From the NCBI RefSeq assembly GCF_905207245.1, contig NZ_CAJLKP010000005.1:62001-126000 (forward strand): a stretch of 64,000 nucleotides of DNA. The letters run 5' to 3'. A program made the translations under genes and the position numbers. This document shows positions 44,713-53,916 of the stretch, in pieces; the stretch's first letter is position 1; every line of letters begins with the position of its first letter. The DNA is from an uncultured Bacteroides sp. Lineage in GTDB: Bacteria; Bacteroidota; Bacteroidia; Bacteroidales; Bacteroidaceae. Under the pieces are notes generated by a model. It was given only the letters and a program-made list of their open reading frames with translations, had not been told where the DNA came from and did no database searches.

Positions 44713-45994
44713 GAAAGGTGCCATCCATTCATCTTTCTTTAGCGTGTTGGCTAAAGGAGTGGCATTTGTGCAACATTTATTGATTGCCTATTATTTTGGT
44801 GCCAATACCGGAACCGACCTGTACTTTTATCTCTTCAATCTAGTGATACTGATAGGAGGGATGATACAAACAATCGCAACTTCAATTCTCATACCGCAAT
44901 CTATGTTGTTGCGGCATTCTGTTTCAACAAAAGCGGAAATGAAATATCTGAATGCTTTTATGTACAGTTTCATTTCTCTTATTCTTTTATTCATATTGCT
45001 TGTGAGTCTGGCAGGAGATGGAGTACCGGAACTAATAACCAATTTTCCATCGGAAGATATAGAAAAGTACATACATATCTATTATGCGTCGCTTTGGCTA
45101 ATGCTACTTATGGCTACCAATTTGTATCTGACAGAAATATTAGTTTCATTCAAATTTTTCTCTTTACCCTTAGTCTGCAACCTGCTATTGAACGGCGGAA
45201 TCATTCTGGCCTTACTTTTATTTAAAGAGACTATCGGTGTCACATCCATGATATATGGAAGTTGTATAGCCAGCGTGATTAATTCAGTTATACTGATTAT
45301 TCTCATGAAGAGAAAATTACAATGGAAATTCCTCCTGACAGACTTCTCCGCTATATCTCATCAATGGAAATCCATAACAGGGTTGGCTTTTAACCAAGGA
45401 GTTGTCATTTTCGCTTCAACATTCCCCATGTATCTGTTATCATATTATCAGCCAGGTGTCATAACTATAATCAATTATGCACAAAAGTTCATCCAAGCAC
45501 CTTTAGCATGGATACAACAATTTGCAGCCGTACTTCAAATTAAACTCAATAATCTGAAAGGAGATGGAAAAGAACATGAAATCTACCAATCCGCATCCCG
45601 GATAGCAGTCCGCTTATTCTTACTCACTTTTTTCACATCATTGGTGATATTCCTGTTGCGCGGCTTCATTGCCGAAACCCTTTTCGGATTAGGGAAAATG
45701 CCCGCTGAAGCAGCAACTAAGCTTTCATATCTTATCGGTCTGCTCACATTTAGTATGCCTTTCACTGCCATGAGCTTGGCTTATATGAAAGTCTTTTTTA
45801 CACAAGGGTACATCCGGCAATATGTTGCCATTATGCTATTTGTGAATGCAGTATCATGTATCATGTACGCCATATCCATTTTCTACTGGCAAGAAAACGG
45901 ATATGCCTTTGTATATATACTCATTGAGATGCTTACCACTTTAATCATATGGCTCTATTTACAAAAGCGATTGAAAAAGAAAGTATACTATTAA
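44687..45994 (+). CDS. Wzx/MurJ-like lipid-linked oligosaccharide flippase
   Basis: A 435-aa protein with about 12-14 membrane segments of the MOP exporter superfamily. The N-terminus (KGAIHSSFFSVLAKGVAFVQHLLIAYYFGANTGTDLYFYLF) resembles the MviN/MurJ branch. As it sits inside a polysaccharide operon beside Wzy and Wzz, its likely task is to flip undecaprenyl-PP-linked repeat units rather than lipid II. The 5' end overlaps the polymerase gene by 26 bp. Confidence 0.85.
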   Translation: MKLNSETYKKGAIHSSFFSVLAKGVAFVQHLLIAYYFGANTGTDLYFYLFNLVILIGGMIQTIATSILIPQSMLLRHSVSTKAEMKYLNAFMYSFISLILLFILLVSLAGDGVPELITNFPSEDIEKYIHIYYASLWLMLLMATNLYLTEILVSFKFFSLPLVCNLLLNGGIILALLLFKETIGVTSMIYGSCIASVINSVILIILMKRKLQWKFLLTDFSAISHQWKSITGLAFNQGVVIFASTFPMYLLSYYQPGVITIINYAQKFIQAPLAWIQQFAAVLQIKLNNLKGDGKEHEIYQSASRIAVRLFLLTFFTSLVIFLLRGFIAETLFGLGKMPAEAATKLSYLIGLLTFSMPFTAMSLAYMKVFFTQGYIRQYVAIMLFVNAVSCIMYAISIFYWQENGYAFVYILIEMLTTLIIWLYLQKRLKKKVYY

Positions 45995-46008
45995 TAATCT
46001 GAGGATAT

Positions 46009-46986
46009 ATGAACTATATTGTATTCGATAATTCCTGTGATAATCATGAATATATAGCTGGTGCATTGAAAAAAAATGGTATCAGCATAGAAGAGATATA
46101 TTCTCCTAGCAGCAAATATAAATGGATAGCCTGGCTAAAAGGAGCATCGAGTGCTATTTGCAAGTCTTCATCCAATGACACGCTAATTTTTTGGTATGAT
46201 TTTCAGGGGATTATCTCTTTTTGGATTTGTAGATTACTGTTCATGAAAAGAAGAATCATCATATTGAATCTTTTATTAAAGAACAAACCGACACTAAAAA
46301 ATAAGATGGTATCATACTTGTATAAATCAGCATTACAATCAACCAACCTGGAAGCTACCGTCACATCTATGGAATATGGAAAAGCGTTAAACCATCAACT
46401 AGGAATAAGGAAATCATACACACTGCTACATGATGTCTATCCTTTCAGCGAGGAAGAAGAAAGAGAATATAAAGACTGTGGCAATAAAGTGTTTTGTGGA
46501 GGAAACAATGGCAGGGACTGGGAACTAATCATAAAAATAGGCCAAAGTATGCCGGATGTGCAATTCACTTTGGTTATGCCCGATTCGGCTTGGAAACATT
46601 ATTCAAAGATGACATTACCCGAAAACATACATATTTTTAATAATGTACGGCTAGCTGAATTTAACAAGTTATTGCAAGAATCATCTATTGTGGTGCTCCC
46701 TCTAAACACTGATGCACCAGCAGGGCTAATTGTGATATTTCAGGCTGCATTACAGCAAAAACCGATTATTACAACATCCACTCCGGTCACCAAAGAATAT
46801 ATTGATGAAAAATCAGGAGTATTATGTAAAAGCATTCCTGATCAATACATTAAAGAAATTAAATATCACTTGCAGCATACCGATATTGCCAGAGCAAAAG
46901 GAAAGGCATTACGTGATAAACTGAAATCAGAGTGCTCTAAAGATATATACACCAAAAAACTTTATAATATCTTACTTCAAAAATGA
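46009..46986 (+). CDS. Glycosyltransferase, GT-B type
   Basis: A 325-aa predicted transferase with a variable N-terminal acceptor half and a more conserved C-terminal half: GNKVFCGGNNGRDWELIIKIGQ near 160, and LLQESSIVVLPLNTDAPAGLIVIFQAALQQKPIITTSTPVTKEYI near 225-270, with the pattern of family 4 or 1 donor-binding domains (an E-like glutamate is replaced by APAG). Its activity in the repeat unit is unknown. It overlaps the next gene by 4 bp. Confidence 0.75.
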   Translation: MNYIVFDNSCDNHEYIAGALKKNGISIEEIYSPSSKYKWIAWLKGASSAICKSSSNDTLIFWYDFQGIISFWICRLLFMKRRIIILNLLLKNKPTLKNKMVSYLYKSALQSTNLEATVTSMEYGKALNHQLGIRKSYTLLHDVYPFSEEEEREYKDCGNKVFCGGNNGRDWELIIKIGQSMPDVQFTLVMPDSAWKHYSKMTLPENIHIFNNVRLAEFNKLLQESSIVVLPLNTDAPAGLIVIFQAALQQKPIITTSTPVTKEYIDEKSGVLCKSIPDQYIKEIKYHLQHTDIARAKGKALRDKLKSECSKDIYTKKLYNILLQK

Positions 46987-47876
46987 AAACAGTATCAATC
47001 ATACTCGCATCATATAATGGTGAGAAATATATTGAAGAGCAATTAGACTCCATCTTGGCTCAGACTTACCCCATCCATGAATTACTCGTAGGAGATGATG
47101 GGAGTACGGATAACACAATGACTATTCTGAATGATTACGCACATAAATATAAGAATATCAAAATCATCAGTCCAGATGATAAGCATCATGGAGTCAACTA
47201 CAATTTTAAGCGATTGATGGATATGGCATCAGGCGATTACATCGCTATTTCAGACCAGGATGACATATGGTTTCCTGAGAAAATAGAAGTTATGATGGAA
47301 GAGATAGGAAATCATGCGCTTGCCTATAGCAGTGCCATACCTTTTTCTGGGTCTATCTCCGGTTTTAAAGACCTAACCTTTGAATGTAATTCTTCTATAC
47401 CTGAGAATCAGATTGAAGATATCATGTTCAATAATATAATCTCAGGACACCGGATGTTGGTAAAAAAGGAGTTTATTAAGGAAATTCACGAATGGAACTT
47501 TGATGTTTATTATGATTGGTGGTTGGCTATTTCGGCAGCATATCGCAATAGTATAGTGTATATTTCTTATCCTCTGGTCCTTTGGAGAAGGCATAACGAC
47601 TCCATGACACTCCTTAACCACAAAAAACAAAAGAAAATATTCAAGATATTTAAATTTATCAAAAGACGATATTTGTATTTTCAATCTCTGCTAAAGCTAT
47701 TTGAAAGTTTGGGTATCGAGAACAGAAAGCAGCTTATAATCTATAAATTAGCTCACAGGTTCGCCTCAAAATCTTTATGTATTAATCTATATGGTTGTCT
47801 CTATTATTGCATTAAAATAAAGTCTGAAATATCATATACTAACTTTATAAAGCCACTGAAAATGTGGTCTAAATAA
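46983..47876 (+). CDS. Family 2 glycosyltransferase
   Basis: A 297-aa GT-A transferase. The nucleotide-sugar site is VGDDGSTDNT (DDGS 38-41). ISDQDDIWF (about 93-101) supplies the metal-binding DxD-type acidic cluster. A C-terminal region with LVLWRRHNDSMT (about 198-209) is typical of rhamnosyltransferase-like GT2 proteins with DUF4422-like or WbbL-like neighbours. The donor sugar cannot be named from sequence alone. It belongs to the exopolysaccharide operon. Confidence 0.88.
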   Translation: MKTVSIILASYNGEKYIEEQLDSILAQTYPIHELLVGDDGSTDNTMTILNDYAHKYKNIKIISPDDKHHGVNYNFKRLMDMASGDYIAISDQDDIWFPEKIEVMMEEIGNHALAYSSAIPFSGSISGFKDLTFECNSSIPENQIEDIMFNNIISGHRMLVKKEFIKEIHEWNFDVYYDWWLAISAAYRNSIVYISYPLVLWRRHNDSMTLLNHKKQKKIFKIFKFIKRRYLYFQSLLKLFESLGIENRKQLIIYKLAHRFASKSLCINLYGCLYYCIKIKSEISYTNFIKPLKMWSK

Positions 47877-47887
47877 ATATATCAGCA

Positions 47888-49084
47888 ATGAAAATTCTTC
47901 TTGTCAATAAATTCCTATATCCCCGGGGAGGTGATTGTATTCATACCCTGACCCTTGGCCAGATGCTGCGCGAAGCGGGGCATACGGTACGCTTTTATGC
48001 TATGGATTATCCGGAAAACATACAGGATAAAGACAAACCTTTCTTTGCAAAAGAAATCAACTTCGCTTCAGCAAATCTATCCGGTAAAATAAAAGCCGCC
48101 AAGCGTATCTTATGGGGTACAGGAGTAAAAGAAGCTTTTAAAGAACTCTTGAGAGATTTTCAACCGGACATTGTGCATCTGAATAATATTCACTCTTATC
48201 TTTCTCCTCTGGTTGCCCAGCTTGCGCACGAACAGGGAATTAAGGTTATCTGGACACTGCATGATTACAAGTTGCTATGCCCTGCATATAATTGTCTATG
48301 TAAGGGAAAAGTATGCGAGGTCTGTTTCTTCCATAAAAAGAATGTAATACTCCGTAAATGCATGAAAGATAATCTGCTGGCAAGCATTTTAGCCTGGGCA
48401 GAAGCTAAAAAATGGAATAAGAAAAAACTGATGGAATGGACAGATACATTTATTTGTCCCAGCCGTTTTATGGCAGAGAAAATGCAACAGGGAGGTTATT
48501 CGGCTGAAAAGCTACAAGTTATTCACAATTTCGTATCAGAGGAGCAGAGCAAATCCAATGTAAATCCATCCGGCTCGGAACGAGAAAAATCCTATGCATA
48601 TATCGGACGTTTATCAAAAGAGAAAGGAGTGGAACCACTCTTAAAAGCTGCAATCCGGTTACCTTATACATTATATATTGCCGGTACAGGACCTTTAAAG
48701 AATGATTTAGTACGAAAATATACAGCAGATAATATTGTCTTTCTTGGACATTTGACGTCGAAAGATATTACAGAGCTTTTAAAGAAAGTATCATTTACCG
48801 TAATTCCTTCTATCTGGTATGAGAACAATCCTCTCAGCGTCATCGAATCTTTGTGTTATGGTACTCCTGTATTAGGCAGAAATATCGGCGGTATTCCGGA
48901 ACTATTGGAAACCGACAAATGTAATTGTCTCTTTGAACAGGATAATGAATTGCCGGCACTCATTACCAAAATGTTTGCTTCTGCAACTTCTATAAATCGG
49001 GACAGTCTGGCAGCAACTTCACTCCGGCGTTTTTCCGGTGAACGATATTATCAAAAGTGGCTTCAAATAGCAGCAAGAGAGTAA
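47888..49084 (+). CDS. Family 4 glycosyltransferase
   Basis: A 398-aa GT-B enzyme with the N-terminal VNKFLYPRGGDCIHTLTLGQML (acceptor/glycine loop) and WTLHDYKLLCPAYNCLC, the cysteine-rich segment common among DUF1972-free GT4 proteins of Bacteroides. YIGRLSKEKGVEPLLKAA near 240 and PSIWYENNPLSVIESLCYGTPVLGRNIGGIPEL near 315-350 give the donor-binding E-x7-E-like motif. It shares the operon with the Wzx/Wzy genes, and its donor sugar is unknown. Confidence 0.9.
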   Translation: MKILLVNKFLYPRGGDCIHTLTLGQMLREAGHTVRFYAMDYPENIQDKDKPFFAKEINFASANLSGKIKAAKRILWGTGVKEAFKELLRDFQPDIVHLNNIHSYLSPLVAQLAHEQGIKVIWTLHDYKLLCPAYNCLCKGKVCEVCFFHKKNVILRKCMKDNLLASILAWAEAKKWNKKKLMEWTDTFICPSRFMAEKMQQGGYSAEKLQVIHNFVSEEQSKSNVNPSGSEREKSYAYIGRLSKEKGVEPLLKAAIRLPYTLYIAGTGPLKNDLVRKYTADNIVFLGHLTSKDITELLKKVSFTVIPSIWYENNPLSVIESLCYGTPVLGRNIGGIPELLETDKCNCLFEQDNELPALITKMFASATSINRDSLAATSLRRFSGERYYQKWLQIAARE

Positions 49085-49123
49085 AAAGTACCAAGTTTGT
49101 AAACTTATTAATTTTATATATAC

Positions 49124-50137
49124 ATGAAATCAGCCATTAGCTCACCTACTGATATTTGTATTATCGTCACATACCGCTGTCCTATGCAGTGCCAAATGTG
49201 TAATATCTGGCAAAATCCGACCGATAAAGATAAGGAGATTACTCCTGCAGAGATAGAGAGACTACCTAAAGTGAAATTCATTAATATAACCGGCGGAGAG
49301 CCGTTCATCCGGGAAGATTTGGAGGAAATAGTAGAAGTAGCATTCCGCAAATCTCCCCGTGTTGTTATTTCAACTTCAGGATGGTTTGAAGAACGCATCA
49401 TTCATTTGGCTGAGAGGTTTCCCAATATAGGAATACGCATCAGTATCGAGGGATTATCTCAAAAGAATGATGAGCTTAGAGGACGTCAAGGTGGATTTGA
49501 TAGAGGAATACGTACTTTATTACGATTAAAAGAAATGGGTATCAAAGATATAGGCTTCGGCATTACAGTTTCCGATTCTAATTCAACTGATATGCTTTCT
49601 CTCTATCGTTTGTCACGTTCACTCGGTATGGAATTTGCAACTGCTGCTTTGCATAATTCGTATTACTTCCATAAAATAGATAATACTTTTACCAATAAGG
49701 AAGAAGTTTGTAGCAACTTCGGCAAATTAATTGAATGGCAATTGAGAGAGAAGCATCCCAAAGCTTGGTTTCGCGCTTACTTCAATTGGGGATTAATAAA
49801 TTATATACAGGGAAAACCACGTTTGCTTCCTTGTGAAGCCGGACTGGTAAACTTCTTTGTAGCTCCTTATGGTGATGTGTATCCATGCAATGGATTGGAA
49901 AGTAAATACTGGAAAGAAAGCATGGGAAACATCCGCACAATGTCTTCTTTTCAGGACTTATGGAGAAGTGAACAAGCCGAGCGTGTCAGAGACCACGTAC
50001 GTAAATGTCCTAAGAATTGCTGGATGGTAGGCACTGCCGCTCCCGTAATGAAGAAATATATTGCCATCCCATTACGGTGGGTGTTACATCAAAAAATACA
50101 GTCCGCAATGGGACACCCTATAAATCTGAAAGGCTAA
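49124..50137 (+). CDS. Radical SAM/SPASM-domain protein of the exopolysaccharide operon
   Basis: A 337-aa radical SAM enzyme. The iron-sulfur motif is CxxxCxxC at Cys19, Cys23 and Cys26 (TYRCPMQCQMCNIW), followed by INITGGEPFIREDLEE near 60. The C-terminal part contains further cysteines (LPCEAGLVNFFVAPYGDVYPCNG and VRKCPKNCWMVG), resembling a SPASM domain with auxiliary cluster ligands. SPASM proteins often modify peptides; in this operon a role in glycan or lipid-carrier modification would be inferred. A gap of 39 bp precedes it. No peptide substrate gene is adjacent. Confidence 0.85.
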   Translation: MKSAISSPTDICIIVTYRCPMQCQMCNIWQNPTDKDKEITPAEIERLPKVKFINITGGEPFIREDLEEIVEVAFRKSPRVVISTSGWFEERIIHLAERFPNIGIRISIEGLSQKNDELRGRQGGFDRGIRTLLRLKEMGIKDIGFGITVSDSNSTDMLSLYRLSRSLGMEFATAALHNSYYFHKIDNTFTNKEEVCSNFGKLIEWQLREKHPKAWFRAYFNWGLINYIQGKPRLLPCEAGLVNFFVAPYGDVYPCNGLESKYWKESMGNIRTMSSFQDLWRSEQAERVRDHVRKCPKNCWMVGTAAPVMKKYIAIPLRWVLHQKIQSAMGHPINLKG

Positions 50138-50140
50138 AAA

Positions 50141-51238
50141 ATGAAAATCGTAGTTACAGGTACCAGAGGTATTCCCGGCATACAAGGAGGAGTAGAGACG
50201 CATTGCGAAGAGCTATATCCTTTAATCGTAGATGAACAACATGAAGTGATTGTGGTTCGGCGGTCAGATTATGCAGTAGACCATACCGTCAAAAGCTATA
50301 AACAAGTTACTATAAAAGACATAAAAGTACCTCGAAACAAACATCTGGAAGCTTTCTTACATACGTTTCTGGCTGTATTGTATGCACGAAAAATAGGAGC
50401 AGACATCGTGCACATTCATGCAGTAGGCCCGGCTCTGATGGCTCCTATTGTACGTATGTTAGGAATGAAAGCGGTAGTAACACATCATGGTCCGGATTAT
50501 GACCGGGAAAAATGGGGAGCATTTGCCAAATGGATACTTCGGATAGGAGAAAAGGTCGGCGTACGTTATGCAAACCATATGATCGTGATTTCAGGGCACA
50601 TACGGAATATGATACAGCAACGGTATCCATCGAAAAACAATATCACTTTAATACACAACGGAGTCAATGTTAGCTCCGAGATATCTGATACAGGCTATCT
50701 TCACAGTCTGGGGCTAACCGAATACTCTTATATTCTGGCTGTTGGCCGTCTGGTAAAAGAAAAAGGATTCGACAGGCTGGTTGAAGCATTCAAAGAACTG
50801 CCTCCATCTTCCGTAAAGTTAGTAATAACCGGTGATGCCGATCATCAGGATGAATATGCCCAAAAATTAAAGGGAATATGCCAAAGAGAGGAAAATATAC
50901 TTCTGACCGGTTTTATAAAAGGAGATAAATTAGCACAATTATACACATATGCCCGAATATTTGTATTACCGTCAACTCATGAAGGATTGCCTATTGCATT
51001 GCTCGAAGCTATGAGTTATGGATGCCCTATACTTGCAAGCGACATACCTGCCAACAAGGAAATAGGATTGCCGGATGAATGTTACTTCAAAAATGGTAAT
51101 CTTGCCAGCTTGCAACAGGCATTAGAAAAGAAAATAAAAAGTATTCAGACTGAACGGATTGCTTATGAACTTTCCTCATATGATTGGCACCATATTGCCC
51201 GGCAGACTAAAGAAATTTATGATTCTTTGATAATCTAA
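50141..51238 (+). CDS. Family 4 glycosyltransferase (DUF1972/rhamnosyltransferase-like)
   Basis: A 365-aa GT-B enzyme whose N-terminus, VTGTRGIPGIQGGVETHCEELYPLI, matches the DUF1972-type N-terminal region seen in rhamnosyltransferase-like GT4 enzymes. The donor half has AVGRLVKEKGFDRLVEA near 200 and LPSTHEGLPIALLEAMSYGCPILASDIPANKEI near 285-317, with the E-x7-E motif (HEGLPIALLE). A dTDP-rhamnose donor is plausible as rfbC is in the same operon, but this remains inference. It starts 3 bp after the radical SAM gene. Confidence 0.9.
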   Translation: MKIVVTGTRGIPGIQGGVETHCEELYPLIVDEQHEVIVVRRSDYAVDHTVKSYKQVTIKDIKVPRNKHLEAFLHTFLAVLYARKIGADIVHIHAVGPALMAPIVRMLGMKAVVTHHGPDYDREKWGAFAKWILRIGEKVGVRYANHMIVISGHIRNMIQQRYPSKNNITLIHNGVNVSSEISDTGYLHSLGLTEYSYILAVGRLVKEKGFDRLVEAFKELPPSSVKLVITGDADHQDEYAQKLKGICQREENILLTGFIKGDKLAQLYTYARIFVLPSTHEGLPIALLEAMSYGCPILASDIPANKEIGLPDECYFKNGNLASLQQALEKKIKSIQTERIAYELSSYDWHHIARQTKEIYDSLII

Positions 51239-51295
51239 AACAATATAGAATCAGATTTACCGTTCTATTAATCAAAAGTATTGTAATATTTTAGC

Positions 51296-51916
51296 ATGAA
51301 TATACATTATCCATCATATCATTTTCCGCTGCAACGGAAATGTAATAGAATCCTTAAACGTATACTAGATATTGTATTTGCATCTACAGTCTTAGTCCTG
51401 ATATACCCATGGGCTTATATCATCATAGGATGTTGCATCAAAATTAAGATGCCCGGTAACATTATATTTTCTCAGAAGAGAAACGGACAGTATGGCCGGG
51501 AATTTACCTGTTACAAATTCCGTTCTATGCTGCCTAACTGTAAAGCAGATACCCAACAAGCCTATGATGACGATCCCCGCATCACTCCATTCGGACGCAT
51601 CCTGCGTGTTACCAGTATTGATGAATTGCCCCAATTTTGGAACGTGCTCATTGGAGATATGTCGATAGTGGGTCCCCGGCCCCATATGCTGATACATACA
51701 GAACAATACTGCGGCATCATTCCTGACTATAACAAGAGATTACTGGTGAAACCGGGGATAACCGGTTGGGCGCAGATACACAACCTGCGTGGAGAAACGG
51801 AGAAATTGGATAAAATGAAAAAAAGAGTGGAATATGATATTTGGTATATTGAACATTGGTCATTTGCACTGGAGCTGAAAATCATGCTCAACACCCTGAA
51901 AATTATATTCCGATAA
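51296..51916 (+). CDS. Monotopic phosphoglycosyl transferase (undecaprenyl-phosphate sugar phosphotransferase, PF02397)
   Basis: A 206-aa initiating enzyme that links the first sugar-1-phosphate to undecaprenyl phosphate. It has one re-entrant hydrophobic segment (ILDIVFASTVLVLIYPWAYIIIG) and the domain motifs FSQKRNGQYGREFTCYKFRSM, SIDELPQFWNVLIGDMSIVGPRPH (the catalytic Asp-Glu dyad is in S-I-D-E-L) and KPGITGWAQIHNLRGE. It has only the C-terminal catalytic domain, like PglC, rather than the 460-aa WcaJ form. It initiates the repeat unit of this operon. The sugar is not predictable. Confidence 0.93.
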   Translation: MNIHYPSYHFPLQRKCNRILKRILDIVFASTVLVLIYPWAYIIIGCCIKIKMPGNIIFSQKRNGQYGREFTCYKFRSMLPNCKADTQQAYDDDPRITPFGRILRVTSIDELPQFWNVLIGDMSIVGPRPHMLIHTEQYCGIIPDYNKRLLVKPGITGWAQIHNLRGETEKLDKMKKRVEYDIWYIEHWSFALELKIMLNTLKIIFR

Positions 51917-51920
51917 GCCT

Positions 51921-53357
51921 ATGCGTACAGTCTGTCATATTCTTGCCATTCTATTTTGCTGTTCCACCGGATTGGTAGTAAAGGCGCAAAATGGGTGGAA
52001 ACGGCAAAATTTATCTTCTTTTGTAGAATATGGTGCCTCTGTCCACACAGGGAAGAATACTCCTCTATGGCAAGTGAGCAACCAGCACGGCTTCTCCTCA
52101 ATCGACAATAATACTTACCTGAGAGGAGGAGTTTTTTATACGGATACACTTCGTAATTGGCGTTTCGAAGGTAGCTTGGATATGGCAGTAACTTCCGGTT
52201 TCACATCTACCTTTGTACTGCAACAAAGCTATACGGATATTCGGTACAAATGGATAGGATTACTTATTGGTAGTAAGGAGATTGATTCTCCATTATTAAA
52301 CCAACAATTGAGTAGTGGTGGATTGACCTGGTCGGGAAATGCAAGACCCATTCCGCAAGTATGGATAGGGCTTCCCGAATATGTACAGATACTTCCGAGG
52401 CTTGCCCTGAAAGCGGAAATTTCGTATGGATGGTTTACTGACAACAATTATCAAAAGAAACAGGTAGGAGAGGATTATTGGTATACCAAGAGTATTAAGT
52501 ATCACCACAAAAGCGGTTTCCTTCGCATCGGTGTGCCGCAAGGCAAATGGCAACTGGATGTAGGCATGAGTCTGGATGTACAATTCGGCGGCTATAAAAG
52601 TGCCGGAATGGATGCAGGAGATTTGGGAAATAGCTGGAAAGACTATTTCAAAGTATTCATCCCCAGCCGTGGAGATGAAAGTAGTCCGGAAGGAGAACAA
52701 ATAGCTTACCAAGGCAATTTCATGGGTAGTGAGCATATCCGCATGACCTATCGTCATGACGACTTCTCCATAAGTGCCTATCTGGAAAATTATTACGACG
52801 ATTTCAGTGGAATGGGGAAATTGAATGGTTTTGATGGTTTGTGGGGAATTGAATATAAATCCAACCACCGGCAAGCCATCAATGGCTTCGTGCTGGAATA
52901 TTATCAGACTACCAACCAAAGCGGCCCCATGCATGGAGTGGATTTCACAGTAGTGGAAAAGACGGGTGGGGCTGATGACTATTATAATAATGCCTGGTAT
53001 CCCGGCTGGGTGCATTGGGGAATGGCGATGGGGAATCCACTGATCGCTTCTCCCATCTACAATAAAGATGGTGATATGAGTTTCAAATACAACCGCATCC
53101 GAGCCATGCATTTAGGCTGGAGCGGAAACATCAATAATGAGTGGACTTATCTCGCAAAACTATCGTATAATAAAACTTGGGGAACTCCTTTCAAACCTAT
53201 ACCCGATATATTAGAAAATTTTTCTACTTTTGCATCAGTTTTCTATTCTCCCCGAAAATGGAAGGGATGGCAGTTCAATGCTTCCATCGCTTTCGACATA
53301 GGAGAGATATATGGCGACAATTTGGGTTGCCAACTGAAAGTACGAAAAAATTTCTAA
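51921..53357 (+). CDS. Wzi-like capsule-assembly outer-membrane protein
   Basis: A 478-aa protein with a signal peptide ending at VKAQN. It is a beta-barrel of the capsule-assembly Wzi family (PF14052). Alternating aromatic strands run throughout, for example VEYGASVHTGKNTPLWQVSNQHGFSS near 30-56 (the W-Q-x-S-N pattern is typical), GLTWSGNARPIPQVWIGLPEY and FVLEYYQTTNQSGPMHG. In other bacteria Wzi helps attach capsule to the surface. It lies between the initiating transferase gene and rfbC in the operon. Confidence 0.87.
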   Translation: MRTVCHILAILFCCSTGLVVKAQNGWKRQNLSSFVEYGASVHTGKNTPLWQVSNQHGFSSIDNNTYLRGGVFYTDTLRNWRFEGSLDMAVTSGFTSTFVLQQSYTDIRYKWIGLLIGSKEIDSPLLNQQLSSGGLTWSGNARPIPQVWIGLPEYVQILPRLALKAEISYGWFTDNNYQKKQVGEDYWYTKSIKYHHKSGFLRIGVPQGKWQLDVGMSLDVQFGGYKSAGMDAGDLGNSWKDYFKVFIPSRGDESSPEGEQIAYQGNFMGSEHIRMTYRHDDFSISAYLENYYDDFSGMGKLNGFDGLWGIEYKSNHRQAINGFVLEYYQTTNQSGPMHGVDFTVVEKTGGADDYYNNAWYPGWVHWGMAMGNPLIASPIYNKDGDMSFKYNRIRAMHLGWSGNINNEWTYLAKLSYNKTWGTPFKPIPDILENFSTFASVFYSPRKWKGWQFNASIAFDIGEIYGDNLGCQLKVRKNF

Positions 53358-53361
53358 AAAG

Positions 53362-53910
53362 ATGAATTATATACAAACGGAAATTGATGGTGTATGGCTG
53401 ATTGAGCCAAAGGTATTTCGTGACGAACGCGGTTATTTCATGGAAGCCTTTAAAGAAGAAGAATTCAGAGCACACATTGGGGATGTCCATTTTATTCAGG
53501 ACAACGAATCGAAATCCTCTTTCGGCGTGTTGCGCGGATTGCACTATCAAAAAGGAGAACATTGTCAGGCCAAACTGGTGCGTGTTATAAAAGGGAGAGT
53601 GCTGGATGTGGCAGTAGACTTACGCCAATCCTCTCCAACGTTCGGTAAGTACGTCAGCGTGGAACTGAGCGAGGAGAATAAACGCCAATTCTTCATTCCC
53701 CGTGGATTTGCACACGGTTTTCTGGTACTCAGCGATGAAGCTATTTTTACATATAAAGTGGATAATGCGTATGCCCCACAAGTAGAAGCATCCATTCGTT
53801 TCAATGATGACACAATAGGTATAGACTGGCCTGTTGCCGAAGAACGATTATTATTATCCCCCAAAGATAAAGCTGCCCCGCTTTTCCGGGATGCGGTATA
53901 TTTTGAATAA
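53362..53910 (+). CDS. rfbC: dTDP-4-dehydrorhamnose 3,5-epimerase
   Basis: A 182-aa cupin-fold enzyme that makes dTDP-4-dehydro-L-rhamnose from dTDP-4-dehydro-6-deoxyglucose. Diagnostic segments are FRDERGYFMEAFKEEEF, VLRGLHYQ (catalytic His region), SPTFGKYVSVELSEENKRQFFIPRGFAHGFLVLSDEAIFTYKVDN and YAPQVEASIRFNDDTIGIDWP. Length fits RfbC (about 180-190 aa). The partner genes rfbA, rfbB and rfbD are not in the window, so they must be elsewhere if rhamnose is made. It begins 4 bp after the Wzi gene. Confidence 0.94.
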   Translation: MNYIQTEIDGVWLIEPKVFRDERGYFMEAFKEEEFRAHIGDVHFIQDNESKSSFGVLRGLHYQKGEHCQAKLVRVIKGRVLDVAVDLRQSSPTFGKYVSVELSEENKRQFFIPRGFAHGFLVLSDEAIFTYKVDNAYAPQVEASIRFNDDTIGIDWPVAEERLLLSPKDKAAPLFRDAVYFE

Positions 53911-53916
53911 GAGAGT

